Positions 30,731 to 45,200 of a stretch of 64,000 bases of DNA are shown in pieces. Both the position numbers and the translations under genes were made by a program. Position 1 is the stretch's first letter. The number at the start of each line of letters is the position of its first letter. A model generated the notes under the pieces. That model saw nothing but the letters and a program-made list of their open reading frames with translations, had not been told where the DNA came from and searched no databases. The stretch is from positions 899,501-963,500 of the forward strand of contig JAEMWC010000103.1 of NCBI GenBank assembly GCA_016490735.1. The letters are read 5' to 3'. The DNA is from Pachyseris speciosa. Lineage: Eukaryota > Cnidaria > Anthozoa > Scleractinia > Pachyseridae.

Positions 30731-33235
30731 TCATTTCTTGGTCACCGCCATTTCGGGATTAAACTTGTGTCGAAGGTATTTATGGATCTCGGCAGCACGA
30801 GGGCCCGACAGGCCTGGAGTTCTTTTCTCAAGTTCAGATGGAGTGCTGGAAATTGAAAAATATGTATATATATTTAGTATATCAGTTCAGTGCAGCAACC
30901 TCTTGTCTGAGTAAATCAGGGTCGTTTACCATTTGTCAACGAAAACCGAAAATTCTGATTGGAAATTCAAATGGTACAGCTCATTCCACCGGAAAAATTT
31001 CGAAAAAGATGGAAATTCTCAGATGAAGTATTCCTCTTTTTCCATTCCAACTGAAATGACATGAAAATTTCTGTACCATTTGTCCAAACCATGCTTGTCC
31101 CGGTCCGCGCGCTTTGACACGAAAAAGCACGTTCCATAAGAAGCGTTCCATTGCGACCGTTTTTTTGTTTGTTTTGTTTTTGCAGATGGCAAACGCCCTC
31201 GGACTAGCCAAACAGCTTTCACAGGGAAAGCCTGTAACATAGCAAGCCCTCCATTCCAAGCCTTTTTTTTTCCTGCAAATGGTAAACGCTTTAGGCCCGG
31301 TTCAATTAAGTGCGGCAGAAACGCGACTGTTGATTCATACGTCGCACTTGTGCCGCACTTAATTTTGAATTTTTTTACTTTTGTCTCGAGAAAATGCAAC
31401 AAAAGTTTACCGATCCTGCCTTAGGCCCCGGCGGTATGTAAATCTATGTATCAGATTCAACACGGCAGAAATTCGACGTTTGAATCAGTGCCGCATTTCT
31501 GCCGGATAATGCGACAAGACCAGTCGAACGTGCGGCAGAGTTCGGCAGCTGATTCAGACGTCGAATTTCTGTCGAATTTAATTAATTGAATTGAATTCGA
31601 CACGGCAGAAACCAGGCCTAGCTACATTTCCCACTACTTTTAAATTGTGGGTAATTTTCCAGACGTGCAGTTTGACAAATCCTCACTTCCCAACATCGTT
31701 TTGCTAGGCTTACAGGTAAAAAGCCAACAACCCTTTAAGCAGTTCGTTTTCAATAATTATCGCAAGAGTTATGGTTTTGCCTCCGTTTTTCGTTTCGGGT
31801 CACATTAGGGCCATTTATACGGGAGAAAATAAGACGCGTCTTATGTAAGACGCGACTTAAATAAGACGCGAACTAATCGTATAAATGGTACGAAATAAGC
31901 GTTCGCGTCTTATTTAAGTCGCGTCTTACATAAGACGCGTCTTATCTTAGAACAGGGTTTTCAGCTGTTCTTATTTTGTCCGCGTCTTAATTAAGACGTG
32001 AACTTCCTCGTATAAATGGTTTCGCGTCCTAAATAAGACGTGAACTGCAAGTGCGCTTGCATAAAAACAACAGAAACATGAGCTTGTCTTATGATTAGAT
32101 AGCGCAATTGGATGCAAAGCTTTGCAAAAGATGGCTGGGAGAGCCAAAAGTGAATTCAGCACCTTCCTTCTTTAATCTGCCATCAGTCGCACCAATCCGT
32201 ATATCGCTTTCTTCCGACTCTTCTCGGATTTCTGTTGATTTCTTTGTATGCTACGGCGTGGTCTTCATAAGAAAAAAGATCTCTGAGAAATAACAGAACA
32301 GCACGCTTTTGTTTCTTGCTACAGCGTTCCATCTTGGCGGGTAAGCGAGGCTGTATCAAATAAGACGCGAACCATTTATACGAGATCTTCGCGTCTTATG
32401 TAGGACGCGAAGGTATAAACGGTACAGTTCGCGTCCTATTTAAGTCGCGTCTTAGATAAGACGCTTCTTATTTCCTCCCGTATAAATGGCCCTATTGTGT
32501 AAAGCAAATATATGCCGATGAATGCATGAGTGTTGGCTTCTTGTTGTTCAACATGTGCACGTGCTCAATTTTCAAACTTCTCTGCTAATTAAACAACACA
32601 CGAACGTGTAATTAAAAGGCACGTGACTTTTCCGTAAACGTGGTTTTCGATTGGTCGAGCTTTTAGAAAACCAGTAAAAGCGCACGCACGAAAAACAAAA
32701 ATATGAAACTTTTGTTGCACCAGAAGCTTGTAGATAAATTACCTGTTAATGATTTCTTGGAGCGTATTGTAGGACGAACACATGTTGAGGGCTGTAATGT
32801 AACTCACTCGCGGAATACTGACAAGAACACGGAAAACCTGAACAAATAATGACAGGTTTACTTGTTTAAACGAGGGACAAAAGCAAAATTACAAGGACAA
32901 GATAGGTTCGCAGCAAGTACATTACACTATAAAAAGTGAAAATTTCCTTTTCCCAGAATTTGCGTCGGTTAAAATAAAACAATAAAGAAATGAGAATAAC
33001 TTGAGAAAAGCAAGGACGGGTAACAAGATTTGGTCAAAAAAGAAACTGAGCGTAGAGTTCAAACTTTTGAATAATTGCCCAGAATAATTGAGGACTACCA
33101 TAACATTTCGTGTCAACGTCACAAAAGTGGTTTGTACCTGCTCACGTTCCTTGCTAAGACTAGTAGCTGCTGTAATGGCTGTTCCCTTTTTAGTCTCAAT
33201 ATTGGCAAGTTCCGTCAAAAGACTAGCCGTTTCTT
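30731..33235 (-). CDS. FANCM: FANCM exons 17-19: tandem HhH C terminus
   Basis: Exon 17 (33235-33138) encodes [19 protein letters not shown]. Exon 18 (32837-32743) encodes [19 protein letters not shown], a first helix-hairpin-helix. Exon 19 (30845-30731) encodes [20 protein letters not shown], the second, then [11 protein letters not shown] and a stop at 30733-30731. This (HhH)2 domain pairs with FAAP24 in vertebrates. Exon 19 lies 1.9 kb from exon 18 with a 690-bp TIR element between them, and its phase-2 join (INS) was checked. Confidence 0.92.
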
Positions 33236-36200
33236 CTGTGGGAACAAATAAGGAAAATTAGAAAACAATATTTGTACATAATTTCGTTTTATAGACCAAC
33301 GAGAAAGAGAGGGCGAAAGCTTGAACTCTTGCGCGATTTCGTCCAGTTGAATCTGCTCGCGTTTGTTGTGAAAATATCTGATGCGCACATTCAGACAACA
33401 GCTTCTTTTTGCACTTGAAGTTCTCAAAGCGAGCTCAGTTTTCGAGCCTTGCAAACATCTTTTTAAATCCTTTAGTTTTACCAACTTTCTACGACAGAGT
33501 AATCCGACTGGCGTGGCACCTTACGGAGAGCCAGCAATTTTTTAAAAGTAGAAACTGTCAACAAAATTAAGTCATAAAATAAGTTAGTTCAATTTCTAGC
33601 TATGTCAATTCTTCGTACCTTGGGAGTCGCTAAACATCATCTTTACATGGGTCTGTGAAATGCTGGCCAGGGTGGAAATGTAAGTTTTGGTTTTAATGCT
33701 GATAAACAAAAATAAATACAAATAAGATACTGTATTAGGTGTGGCTACTTTAAACCTTTTGATTGCCCATGGGGAACCTTAGCAGGGTCTCCAGATAAGA
33801 TTTTAAGGCAGGGTGTCAACATGGAATTCCATCGGGTCAAATTTCCAGTGCTCCCACCAAACCATTATAAATTTTTGTATAAATTTGTCGGGTCATGTAG
33901 TTGACATTGTAGGGGTTTTGACTCGAGACCCCCTCTTATCTGGAACACTGCTCAGGGGAATGGCTTGGGTTGGGTTTACTGTGGGTTTTGACCGACTCCC
34001 TGTTTGCGGTTACACGCTGATAAATCACTCAAGGGGAAGGCAAACACCACGTGGTTTCCCTGCGTCTGGCAATCACTGTGATTGGTTGAGCCACTTTGGG
34101 GTCTCGATAACCATAAGAAGGCTTACATCTGGAACTGTTATGGGCAAGTCTTTTGTTCTTTTTGACATATCGATGGAAATTACCCGGAAGTGATTTCACT
34201 TTGGGAAGATTGGTTACGCACAAAAATTGCTTCCCCGTGGGTAAAAGCCATTTACCCAAGGGAAAAATGGCCACCGTGACCGCACCTTTTGAATGGAGAA
34301 ATGCTGGCTTTACTATAGACGGGAAAACAAGGAAAGTGACAGCCAACAGCAAACTCACACCGCATATAAAGCGAGATCAGAAATCGACTGGACTCGTTAC
34401 AACAGGACAAGAGCACAACGCCATAAAATCGCCACATACAACAGCCTCCACTTCAGTCGCGCGTAAAATGAAATAAATCTTGTACTCACAACTTCTTGTT
34501 TGTTTCCCCTGGTTTGACGCGATCTTTCTCAATGATCAAGCACGGTCGGTCGTACAGATCACACATTCTGCGAATGCACTCGACCAGTTTGGGACTGTTG
34601 GCTCCATTAGCAACATCTGATAAAATGAAACAGCTTAGTGAAACTTTGGTTGTTGACTGACTGACTGACTGAATGATTGATTGGTTGGTTGTTTGGTCGA
34701 TTGATTGATCGATTGACTGCAGTCATTAGACGTTGTTAACGATTGATCACATCATAAATAACACACTGACCATTTCGGGGATGCTGAAACACTCGCTGTC
34801 TTACCGGAGGCCGATTTTCTCTTCACAGCCATCCTGTTACTGACAATGTAGTCACAACTGCTCAGCTGACAGACTTCTGCCTTGACGTTGTGCTTCAGTC
34901 TCAGTAACGACACGACCTAAATGGAGGGAAGGGACAGAGACTTAATAACCGTGAAAAGCATTAGCTTCAACAAACATTGCGGCTTCCGTCTGTTACTTGT
35001 TAAAGGGAACCTCCACTCTTACAAACAATTGTCGCTAAATTGTAGGAAATAATTACTAGATTCCAAATTTTGCTTTAAAACGTGGATAAAACATTTAAGT
35101 GTACAAAAAATGGATATCATCATCGCCTATTTTCGTTTTTAAATTTCCCGGGCGCGGCCATATTGGATTTCATGACGTCATTTGGTTGCCCTATTGTTTA
35201 ACACGTACAAAGGATTTCTGCTTCATTTGCTTCCTGACAAAAGTTGCAACCAACTGACGTCACGAAATCAAAAATGGTGGCGCCCGGGAAATTTAAAAGT
35301 GAAAAAAGGCGTTAATGACAGCCAGTTTTTTGTCGACTTTAAATGCTACTCTCACGTTACTGATAAACTAAATTTTGGAAACTATTTCCATTTCCATTTT
35401 TATTTGCCATTAACCACATAAAAATACAAAACACTAGAAATATAAAAATACGAAACACAAGAAATTTATAATAACTTAAACTTAAGACGACAGACTACAA
35501 ATGTTTAAGCTAGTAATGACAAGAAAGCCTATTAGAAGCCGGGGGCTTATGAACTGTAGGCTTCCTGACAATATAGGGTACATCATACGAATTACGGGGA
35601 TAGCATGAAATATGAAATGTATTATTTTAAAAAGAAAAGTAAAGAAGAAGTATGTAGCTCAACAATGAGTATATTTGCCTAAGAAAGAAGGAATTTTTTA
35701 AGTCTTTTCCAACAATTTAGGGTCAATTTGTTGTAAGAGTGGAGGTTCCCCTTAAGAATGATCTTAAGTCTTCAACATCGAGGAATCTATTAATAGCAAG
35801 CAAAAGTGTAAAAAATCTACTAGCGTTCTATCACGAATGCCATTCCCTGATTGGGTACGCTACTCGCTATCTATTCTGTGATTGAAAGCGAGTAGTGGTT
35901 GTCAACAAAATGGCGGCCGCTTCTTCGCGTTTTCGAAGGGTCTACAAGGAGAATTAAGATAATTTACTTATTTAGTATTAAACGGCTAGTAGATTTATAC
36001 TAAAACAATTAGATTATTTCGCTCTCGATTTCTATGCGTGGTAGCTGATTCAGGCTACGCTCTCATTAGAGATCTCGAGCTCATAATCTAATTGTTAAAG
36101 GAGCTACGTCACGGTCTTTGGATTTTCAAAAGTTTAGTCTCGATTTTTTAAAAAGGTCATCTGTAATCCGTTTCAATCCTCTCCATCCTCCACCCTCCTC

Positions 36201-39200
36201 GCCATGTTTACATTTATTCTTGTCTCTTCGGTGCTCATCTTCCCTAACAAATTGTTATTTCACTGTTTCCCATTATCTAAATGCATTTTTTTATTTCTCT
36301 AATAATGACCCAAAATATCGTGACCGAGCTCCTTTATTATAAAGCAAGTACAGAGCGCGATAAGGCGACATGGAATGTTAATGTATCAGGAAAAAAGAAC
36401 TTACCTGGGAACTGGAGATCTCGCGAGTATCGACCAAGATTATCGCCTTTCCTTTATCTTTTTCTGACGACTACATGAGAAAGAAAACGTAAATTTGACC
36501 AACTTAATGCGGGTTATGATGCCAGCAAATTATACATGATCCGAAAAATACCGATTAATCTTTCACTTGTGGTTTCATTTTGAATTGGAACAAAACAACT
36601 GTTATACACTATGTTTCTGGGAATTTTCTCACACGCTTCTTCGCAACATTTTGTCAAAAGAACTGATTTTTCATCGAAGACTTTCCTCTGTAAATACTGG
36701 ACATTTCCCTGTGGTCCAATGCTGAAAAATAACGAATTGAAAAGATTACTCTATCCCTTGATAACGAGGATTCCGATGTCTTCGAAAATGATACGCCCAA
36801 GTTAATTCATCCATGAGAAAATTACAACCAGTTTGACTCTTACCGAGAGCAGAGGACTAATCGCGGGCCTGGTAACAAGGGGTTTGGGGCGACACGACGG
36901 TGTAACAACCTGCAACTTCGCATGCGCACTTGGGATAGAACGCTGGTCATCACTGCCAGCTGTATTTGCAATCCGCGTTGTGGGTGGCAAAGAATTGATA
37001 GAAGCGAGTTTTTTAGTTGAAGCACTCGAACTTGCATGTGAAATGCTTGCTTTCGTAGCATTCTGTAGTGCAGTCATTCTTGAGTTGGAGACTGGATGCA
37101 AAACACTCCCAGGGTTTGACTTGTTATCTGTTTGTGGGTTCGTCACCAATTGGTGAGATTTCTCCGATGACTGCTCAGGGTGCTGCACTATCTTGGTGAA
37201 ATGTTCGGCTCTATGCGAATCACTGCCTTCTTTACTCGATGTTCTATTATCCGGGAACTCGTTTCGTTTGCTGCCAAGACTTCCTTTCGAAATAGCAAAG
37301 CTTAGTTTTGCGCCGCAATTTTCCCTCTCTCTTTCCGTAAAAGTCACCGAATCATCTTCCGAAGATCTGCCATTTCCTGCACTTCCATCGTTCGTAAAAA
37401 ATTCCTCCGACAAAAAGTCAAATCCCAGAGAGAAGGTTGGGAGCTCGTTTATCTCCATGGCAACGTCATCATCTGTCAATTGCATGGCGACTGCAATTTC
37501 TTTCAAGTCTTGGTCTTGGAAAATGCCACGCGGTGGCGAGTTTCTGGCGAACAAAAAAGAATAATCATCGTTGCATAAAATAGACACCTCGGACTTACGT
37601 TCGCAAACTCGATTTAAAAAATTCCAAATTCTTGACTAACAGCCGCTTTCACACAAAAGCTGAGGCCACTGCTTATAGCAATTAGTTCTGTATCTTCAGT
37701 ATTTTTTATCTGGCGATAACTCTCTCAAAACGGACATTGTCAGGATGTCTGTCTACAAAGAACGCCATCATTTTGTCTGATCACGCTAGAGTTCTGCTTG
37801 TTTTCAGTAGCTTACGAGTTATTTGATAGACAGTACAGTGATTTCCAAGTGATTTCCTCCCACGAAAGAGTTGAATGTCTGTACCACTTTCACGACAGCC
37901 AACTTATAGTATGCAAGTATTGTCGACGAAATCTTTCACGAGCGTTTGTCTTAGGGTCGGGTAGGTGGAATGGAGAGGGGTTGGCAAGAAGAGCCACGAT
38001 TTTCCTCTCAAATCCAGAGTGAAGTAATTTAAACAATTCAGTGCATTAATGTAGCAAGATAACTCCGAAAAAATCATCTTGCTAACTTAAAATATAAGTA
38101 TAAGCGAGAAATACACAACAAACAGGAAAATAAACGGAATATTTCGGCTCTTATTCCAAGACCATTATCAAACGTAACAAATACGGTACAGCGTTGAACT
38201 TATAAGGAGAACCAACTAGGGAGGGGTGACACACTAATTATTGCAACAAGAATGCAGAAAAAATGTAACGAGAATATAACAGTAGTTAGCAAGATGTTTT
38301 TCGGAGTTGTTATCTTGTCACATTTTCTTCATTTGCCGCCGGGGCAGTCCATAAATCTGTATTTCTTCATGTTTTCAGGTTCGTTTCAAGAAGAAGAAAG
38401 ATTGGGTGGAGTGGGAGGTAGGGTCAGAACTTAACAAGAGGGCATTCCAGGCAAGACAGAGTGCGCAAAAACAATAGGGCCGTTTATACGAGAGAAAATA
38501 AGCCGCCGCTTACTCTGGCCGCGGCTTAGGTAAGACGCGAAAGGAACCATTTATACGAGTAAAAACTCCTAGGCCGGGATAAGCCGCAGCTTGAGAAAGC
38601 CGTGAACGTAGATTTTGTACCATTTATACGGAGTGTTCGCGTCTTACATAAGCCGTGGCCAGAGTAAGCCGCGGCTTATTTTCTCTCGTATAAACGGCCC
38701 TAATGTGTCAAATGGCTTTACGGGCATAAGATACATCATTCCGGCTATTTCTTTTATCAGAGATAATCCCTACCTTATCGAAGACACTTGGTTACAGTCA
38801 GGTTCAAAAGCGACCAGCAACTCACTGTCACTGACGTCATTGTTCCACTCATGGAATGATCCAGATTTGCGCATGCCCCCTATGTCATCCGCTGACTGTC
38901 GGGAGAATGAGCTTTCGTTGAACTGCCGAGTAGAAGCTAAGAAATCTGACGATTTCATAAAGTCACCGCGGAGATTTCCGATCACTCTCGGAGACTTAAC
39001 GGAAAAGTTCACAAAAGCGCTGGTAGACTTCCTTTGCGGCGACGCGTGTATTTGTGTATTTCGATTTAACACTGGTGCAACAGCTTTTGTATCAATTGTG
39101 TTTTCTTTGTTACAAGTTTCTGACAAGTTTCTCTGCTTGCACAACTTGGGTGAAATTTCTTCGTCATGGCTATCATCTAAAATTCGCTTTCGCTTCATGC

Positions 39201-42200
39201 GTTTAACTGGACGTCCGATTTGACTCTCCTCAAAAGATTGGTCTATGTGCGAAAGTGGTTTTGTTTTTGTGTTTTTACCTCCAACCCTATACGAAACCTC
39301 GTTTTCATTACGCACCTCGTCATCATGCTGAGCCTCTGCCTCGTTTTCATACTGAGTTTCTACCTCGTTCTCAAGAATACTTTCGGACCCATATGTCTCT
39401 TCAGCTTCTGAAGCGGTGTCACTCTCCTCGTCAACATTTCTGTAAACCATTTTGTATCTGTTTCGTTGCTTATGAAACAAAGGCGTTCTAAAGTTCAATC
39501 CACCGCATAGAGGGCTTTGCAGCGACTGTCTGTAAACCGCCATCATGTCGACTGGTGAGCTAGCGTGACGTGGCCTTCCAGTGGAAGGAGTTCTTTGTGT
39601 CAGCTGAGTGGAGTCGTCAATAAAACTGTCCATTTCATCTTGCTCGTCATCCTCTGCTTCGTCGGACGACAAGTCGTTGATATCGTCGCCAGATAACTCC
39701 GCTTCGTCGTCCAGGAAATGATGTTTCGTCGCATTGTTGTTGTTTTTCTAAGGGATTGGAAAGAAAGCATGTGAGTTGATTCATTGCAAAGTTTTGGACA
39801 CTTAAAACCGTTACGTAGGACGTAAAATAATTTTTTCAGCTTCTTTCACAACATAAACTACAACATGTCAAAGCGACACTTCCAGCAGCTGCGTATATGT
39901 AATGTTAGATCTTTCAGCCCAATTCTTTCACCCGCAATCTTTCTCTTTTAGTTAGTATAAATACGAAAATCGGAGCAGTTTTCAATTGAGTGTCGTGAAA
40001 CCAAAACCAAAGCAATTACTCCAGACCAAAGCAATTACTGTTGCAGACCGAAACAGTGCAATGAGTCAATCAGAGTTCGAAGCAATTATATGCGGCCCGC
40101 GCAAAGCGCGGGAAAATGCGCGCGTGCAAGTCGCGATTGGTTTTGGTTTTGCTTCTCATTGGTTGAGAAAGTTGCGCGAGTTTTGTTGGACAATCACAGA
40201 GCGTATCAATGCAAAACCAAAGCAAACACAATTTACTTTCGATACTCAATTGAATACCGCTCTATAACAAGTCCCCTGTAGTATTCCTTGATTTGGTCAT
40301 CCTGGAAAATTTATCAATAGCACTTATTCTTTTGATTGGTTAACGAAAACAATATCGAGACAAACTGACCTTTAACACCGCATCAAATGACTTTCGTGTG
40401 TCCCGTTTACCACTTATTTCAAGGGACTTTCTCCTCTGGGCGGCAGTAGGTTTCACCCGAGTAGCCTTCGCCGAGTCGGACTTGTCTCGAACTCCTGAAA
40501 AGGAGGTGAAAAGGTACTAGCCACATAAAAAGATAAGTGCTCCGTTCCTATCCTTTCTGAAAGTTTCTAGTCTGGCGTGGATTTTTAGCCTCTTAACAAA
40601 TAGCATAATTCATGTGACGCTAATGCAAAGAATCTCACGGTTTGTAGGAAGGAAGAGGAAGCAAAACGAGTTTTTCTTACCCAGAGTAACAGCTCATTGT
40701 AAAGTTATTACGAGGTATGGTGCAAGGTGAACGACAGCCCGACATTTTTAAATGAGCCACTTTTCCTTACCGTTCTGACAAGAATATTATTATACGATAA
40801 TTATGAAAATTGTCATTTTACAGGGGAATAGAGGAAATAACCTTTCACAGAGTTTTACTACAGATTCCGATTATCCACAGTCTCCTACTCAGCCGATATT
40901 TGAGTCATCACGCAGCGCTCCTAACCACTAGCTGGGGAGGAGCTGCGTGGGAGATTAGACTATCCATACACCCTAAAAGTTCGCGACTTCAGTGCGCAGG
41001 TCCTGTTGTTTACACTTGTTTACTAACCTCGAGTGTTGGACATTTGTGACGGTCAATGTAAAACCCTTATTACACACTACAGTGCAGAAAACTCACCGGA
41101 TTTCTGGTCCTCAAACTCCTCGTCACTCGCCGAACCCAGCTGAAGATTACGAGATGATAAACGAAGAGTTTGGTTATCACGCTGTTTGCAAGGGTTAGTG
41201 GGTCTTTTAAACTCTTCTTGAGAACACGGACTTGATAAAGCGCGCTTTCTGAAAGAAATCGCCTTCTTAGCTGGTCGAACGACATCTTCATCATCTTCTT
41301 CGTCTTCACTTTCCATTACAGCCACCACGGCACCGTTATGAGTTCGTAAATTTGAGAGATTCGCAGAGGGGTCCTCATGAACGACTGATGTGCCTTTAGG
41401 GGACGTGTCCATGGAAACGGGCCGTTTAATTGACGTTTCCCAGTCCCGGCTTTCAATATCCCTTGATGGACAATTCACTTTAGTTCCGTCTACGTTTTCA
41501 TCCCAAAAAATGTCTTCTTTAGAAATCAGGTTTAGTGACTTTGAAGAGGAAAAGTTTATAGACTTGGCCTGATTATCAGCTTTTTCACCACCTTGGTTTT
41601 TAGCGTCTGAAGTTCGTTTCCTACTCAGCTTGAATTTTTTAGGTAACGGCGATCTGCAAACACGATCATCATCATCATTGTTACGAGCATTCGCATTCTT
41701 ACTGCCAGTGGTGCTGCCGATATTACCACCAACATTACTTCTAGATTCGCTACCAACAGTCCCCGTTGTATTGTCACCAATACTGTCACCAGCATTACCA
41801 CCATCATTACTGTTTTTCTTTGTCACTTTCCCGTTTCTCTCTTCAGTCAACTGCGGTTCATTCTCCCGATACCGCGGTTCCACACCTCCGTCCCGAGAGG
41901 GCGACCCGTCCCGCGTGTGGCTCGGGACCTGTTTTGCCTTCAAACTTAACTTCCTTGCAGCTTGTCTGGGCGAAACCGTTATGGACACAGGTGGTGTTCC
42001 TACAGAATCCCTCGTACAATTAAGCGTACTTGAATCAGTAGGAAGAGCGGTAGCACTGGAGTGCTCACCTCTTGTGCGGACTTCTTGAGCAGTTAAAGTT
42101 TGTGCCGCCTCTGTTATAGCTTCTTCAGCGAGACTTAGTTTGATTTCGTTAAAAGCTGTATTCTTACTTCTCGATTTCGAATCTGTTACTTCACTTAATT

Positions 42201-45200
42201 TATTTTCCACCGTTGATGACGTTTCTCTATCTGCTGCAGGATTGCGCTGAAAAGCACTTAGCTTACTGATAGACGCATGCAGATCAATCGTAACTGAAGA
42301 TTTAGATTTTTCATTGCGATGATTAGCTTTGCTTTCTCCGTTCTCGCAGCCAGATTTGGAGCCTGGTAACTTGGTTCCAGCCCTCCTCACTTCCGAAGTG
42401 TTTACCTCGCAAGATCTACCACTTCTCGTGTCACCTTCTGAGAACAAGTTTTGCTCCGCATCTCGTTTGCATCGCACGTTTTCCACCTGATTATCATTTT
42501 CAGGAAGAGTCATATCCGTGAACGCATCGTCGTCTTTCACATCCATGAAGAACACTTCAGCAAAGGCGGCGTCGTCTTGCGGTAAGTCCCTCTCATCGTC
42601 ACACTCATTAAAGTCGTGTGATGGGCTGCCGCACCACACACCAAAGCCAAAATCAATCTGACCAACAGCTTCACAATTCTCCACTTCAAAATCCGCATCC
42701 CTTAGAATTGCGCGCTGTCTATGATCCTTTGTGACTCTAGGCGTCTTGCATGTATTATCATTCCCATCCTTGCGCGGCTCATGTGCTCCGTGATTATCAG
42801 ACCGAAAACTGTCAACATAATCTGTGGATTTGTTATTTCCCACGATAAGATTCCCCTGATTTTGCAATTCTTCATGGATATCTTCATCAACGTGATTTCG
42901 TGTTGAATAATCCACGTACGTCTCTGGAGTTTTAGGAGTCCACCTTTGTAGATCTTTCTTCTTGGTTGGAGTACTTTTCAACGTGTTACCTTCGTTGTGC
43001 TCAATCTCAGAGTTTACATGGTCATCCTCATCGAGAAAATCAGCCATCAGAAACGGTTCCGTCAATGACTCACATGCAATGCTACCCTTTGGCGGAATTG
43101 CGTTTGAATTAACTAAGTTGTCCTCTTTTTGGCTTAGATCTTCTCTCAACTCTCCTCGAAAATCCTGTTCGGTTTCCACGTTGATCTCGTCAAGTTCTCC
43201 ACAAGGTGATAAGCTGATCTTATTCAAACTGTCCAGTGGGGGAGGAGTGGGGATACAGACCACTGCTGGAGCAAAACGCGTTCCCTGGAACTTTGCACCT
43301 GTATTAAAACTATGGAAGTCGGGTGTTGTGGTTGGGAACAGATTTGAGAATTCATCCGAACCGGCATCAGAAAGATTACCACCCTCGGACTCAAGAACGC
43401 GTTGTGTTTCTTTCACGTGTATTGGTTCGTTGTTAATCTCGTGGGCGGCTCGTTGTCCCTCTTGTTCCAGTCTTACCCCATCAGCGTCACTCTCAATCAT
43501 CTCAGCATCAGCTTCACAGGCTCCCTCCACATCGGGCAAATCATCCGTAGAGACACCATGCTGTTCATTTTGACTCTCAACCGGACCGTTTTCGTTTGGC
43601 CCAGCGGCTACTTCATTCCCTTCATCGGATTCAAAATCCGTATCTTTGTCATCAAACGGTTTCAAAAACTCCTTCCAGCGCGCCTTGTTCTCGGGTGAAC
43701 GTTTCTTCGTATCCTTCTTTTTCTTCTTAGATGTACCACGTGCTTCATCTTCTTTCCTTGAATTCTTTCCGTCATCTCTCGCTTCATTCCCATCTTCTCC
43801 CATACGGAGCTTCTTTCGAGGTTTCTTCCCCTTCTTTGCAATCTTACCAGCGCCTTCGCTTTCTCCACAGCCATAGTTATCCTCGTGCGCAGGTTCTCCC
43901 CTAAGATTCTTCTCCGTTTCTCCAGGCTTCAAGACGTCTTCTTCGTTTAAAAACGACATCATTTCCAGGTCGTAACTTTCATCGTCGTCATCGCGAGAGC
44001 CATGAAGCTCCGTGAACTCAAGCAGCTCTACTAAATGTTGCGTGCGTCGGGAGTGCGAAACAACCTTCACCGGGTGCAAAGTGGTTTGCCATGGAAGCCA
44101 CTCCGTCAAAGAGGGTTGCGTGACAGGTTTCTTAGCCGCTGATAAAGAGCGTCTTGATCTCTTTGTCACGGAGAGTTGTGGTGACAACCCCGCCTCGTGA
44201 TCAGGAAGCTTAAAATTTTCCTGCCAGTAAACCAATTCTTCGTATGTCAAAAAGCCGTCACTTTTCTTGGATGTGGTTGTCGCCGACTTGGAGGTGAAGT
44301 TTTTTATGTCAGCGCCATCTGATGATTTCCCTTTCTTTTTGCTTTTGCTGCATGGGAAATCAGATTATTTGGTATTTAGAGCGGTTTTCCATTGAGTGTC
44401 GTAAAACCAAAACCAAAGCAATTACTCTGGCCAATCACAACAGACGAAAACATCGCAAAGAACCAATCAGCATTCAAAGCAATTACATGCAGCCGTCACC
44501 AAGCGCGGGAAAACTCACGCGTGCAAGTCACGAGTGGTTTTTTAGCTTGGCTTCTCATTGGTTGAGAAAGTGGCGCGAGTTTTGTTTACCAATAACAGAG
44601 CGTAGTAAAGCAAAACCAAAGTAACTGCGAAATTACTTTCGACACTCAACTGAAAACCGCTCTAAATCATATACGTATCCACTATTTACAAAAGAAGATG
44701 ACTGACTGACTGATTAGCACAACTAAGACTGTTAGAGACAAATCGATCGACTGTAGGATCACATAACACGAGTTCTTGTGACGGTTTCAATATCTCACTT
44801 ATTGGCCAACTGTCCAACACATAAATTAAACTGAGTATCGTGTATATTTGATTGGGACAAGAATATCTGTAACTATCATCATCATCATCATCATCACCAT
44901 CATCACCATCCTTCTCCTCCTCCTCCTCCTCCTCCTCCTCCTCCTCCTCCTCCTCCTCCTCCTCCTCATCATCATCATCATCATCAACATCGCCATCGCC
45001 ATCGTCATCATCATCGTGGTCCTCATCATCATCATCTTCGAGCACCTCTTACTGGTTTGTGTGGTTACGTGTTAATCCCCTCTATTACGCTCTATCCCTC
45101 GTCTCTCTATCCACTTCCTAAAACTGGCAAAAGCCAAGCTTCCACCCTCCAGACTCACACACGACGGTAAGTATGCAAAGAACGTACCTCTGAGCTTGAA

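Noticed and set aside
36833..37564. Plus-strand ORFs of 107 and 123 codons
   Set aside because: Antisense to FANCM exon 12, whose frame is supported by phase-consistent joins on both sides.
38030..38460. Possible retroelement 3' end around CGGAATATTTCGGCTCTTATTCC
   Set aside because: Resembles words seen in Penelope-like or LINE tails, but no coding remnant or boundary could be found.
41630..43876. Several plus-strand ORFs of 75-203 codons
   Set aside because: Antisense shadows of the 3.25-kb FANCM exon 9.
44686..45075. Asp/Glu-rich, Met/Arg-rich and Ile/Leu-rich ORFs on both strands
   Set aside because: All are translations of the ATC/CTC trinucleotide array in a FANCM intron.
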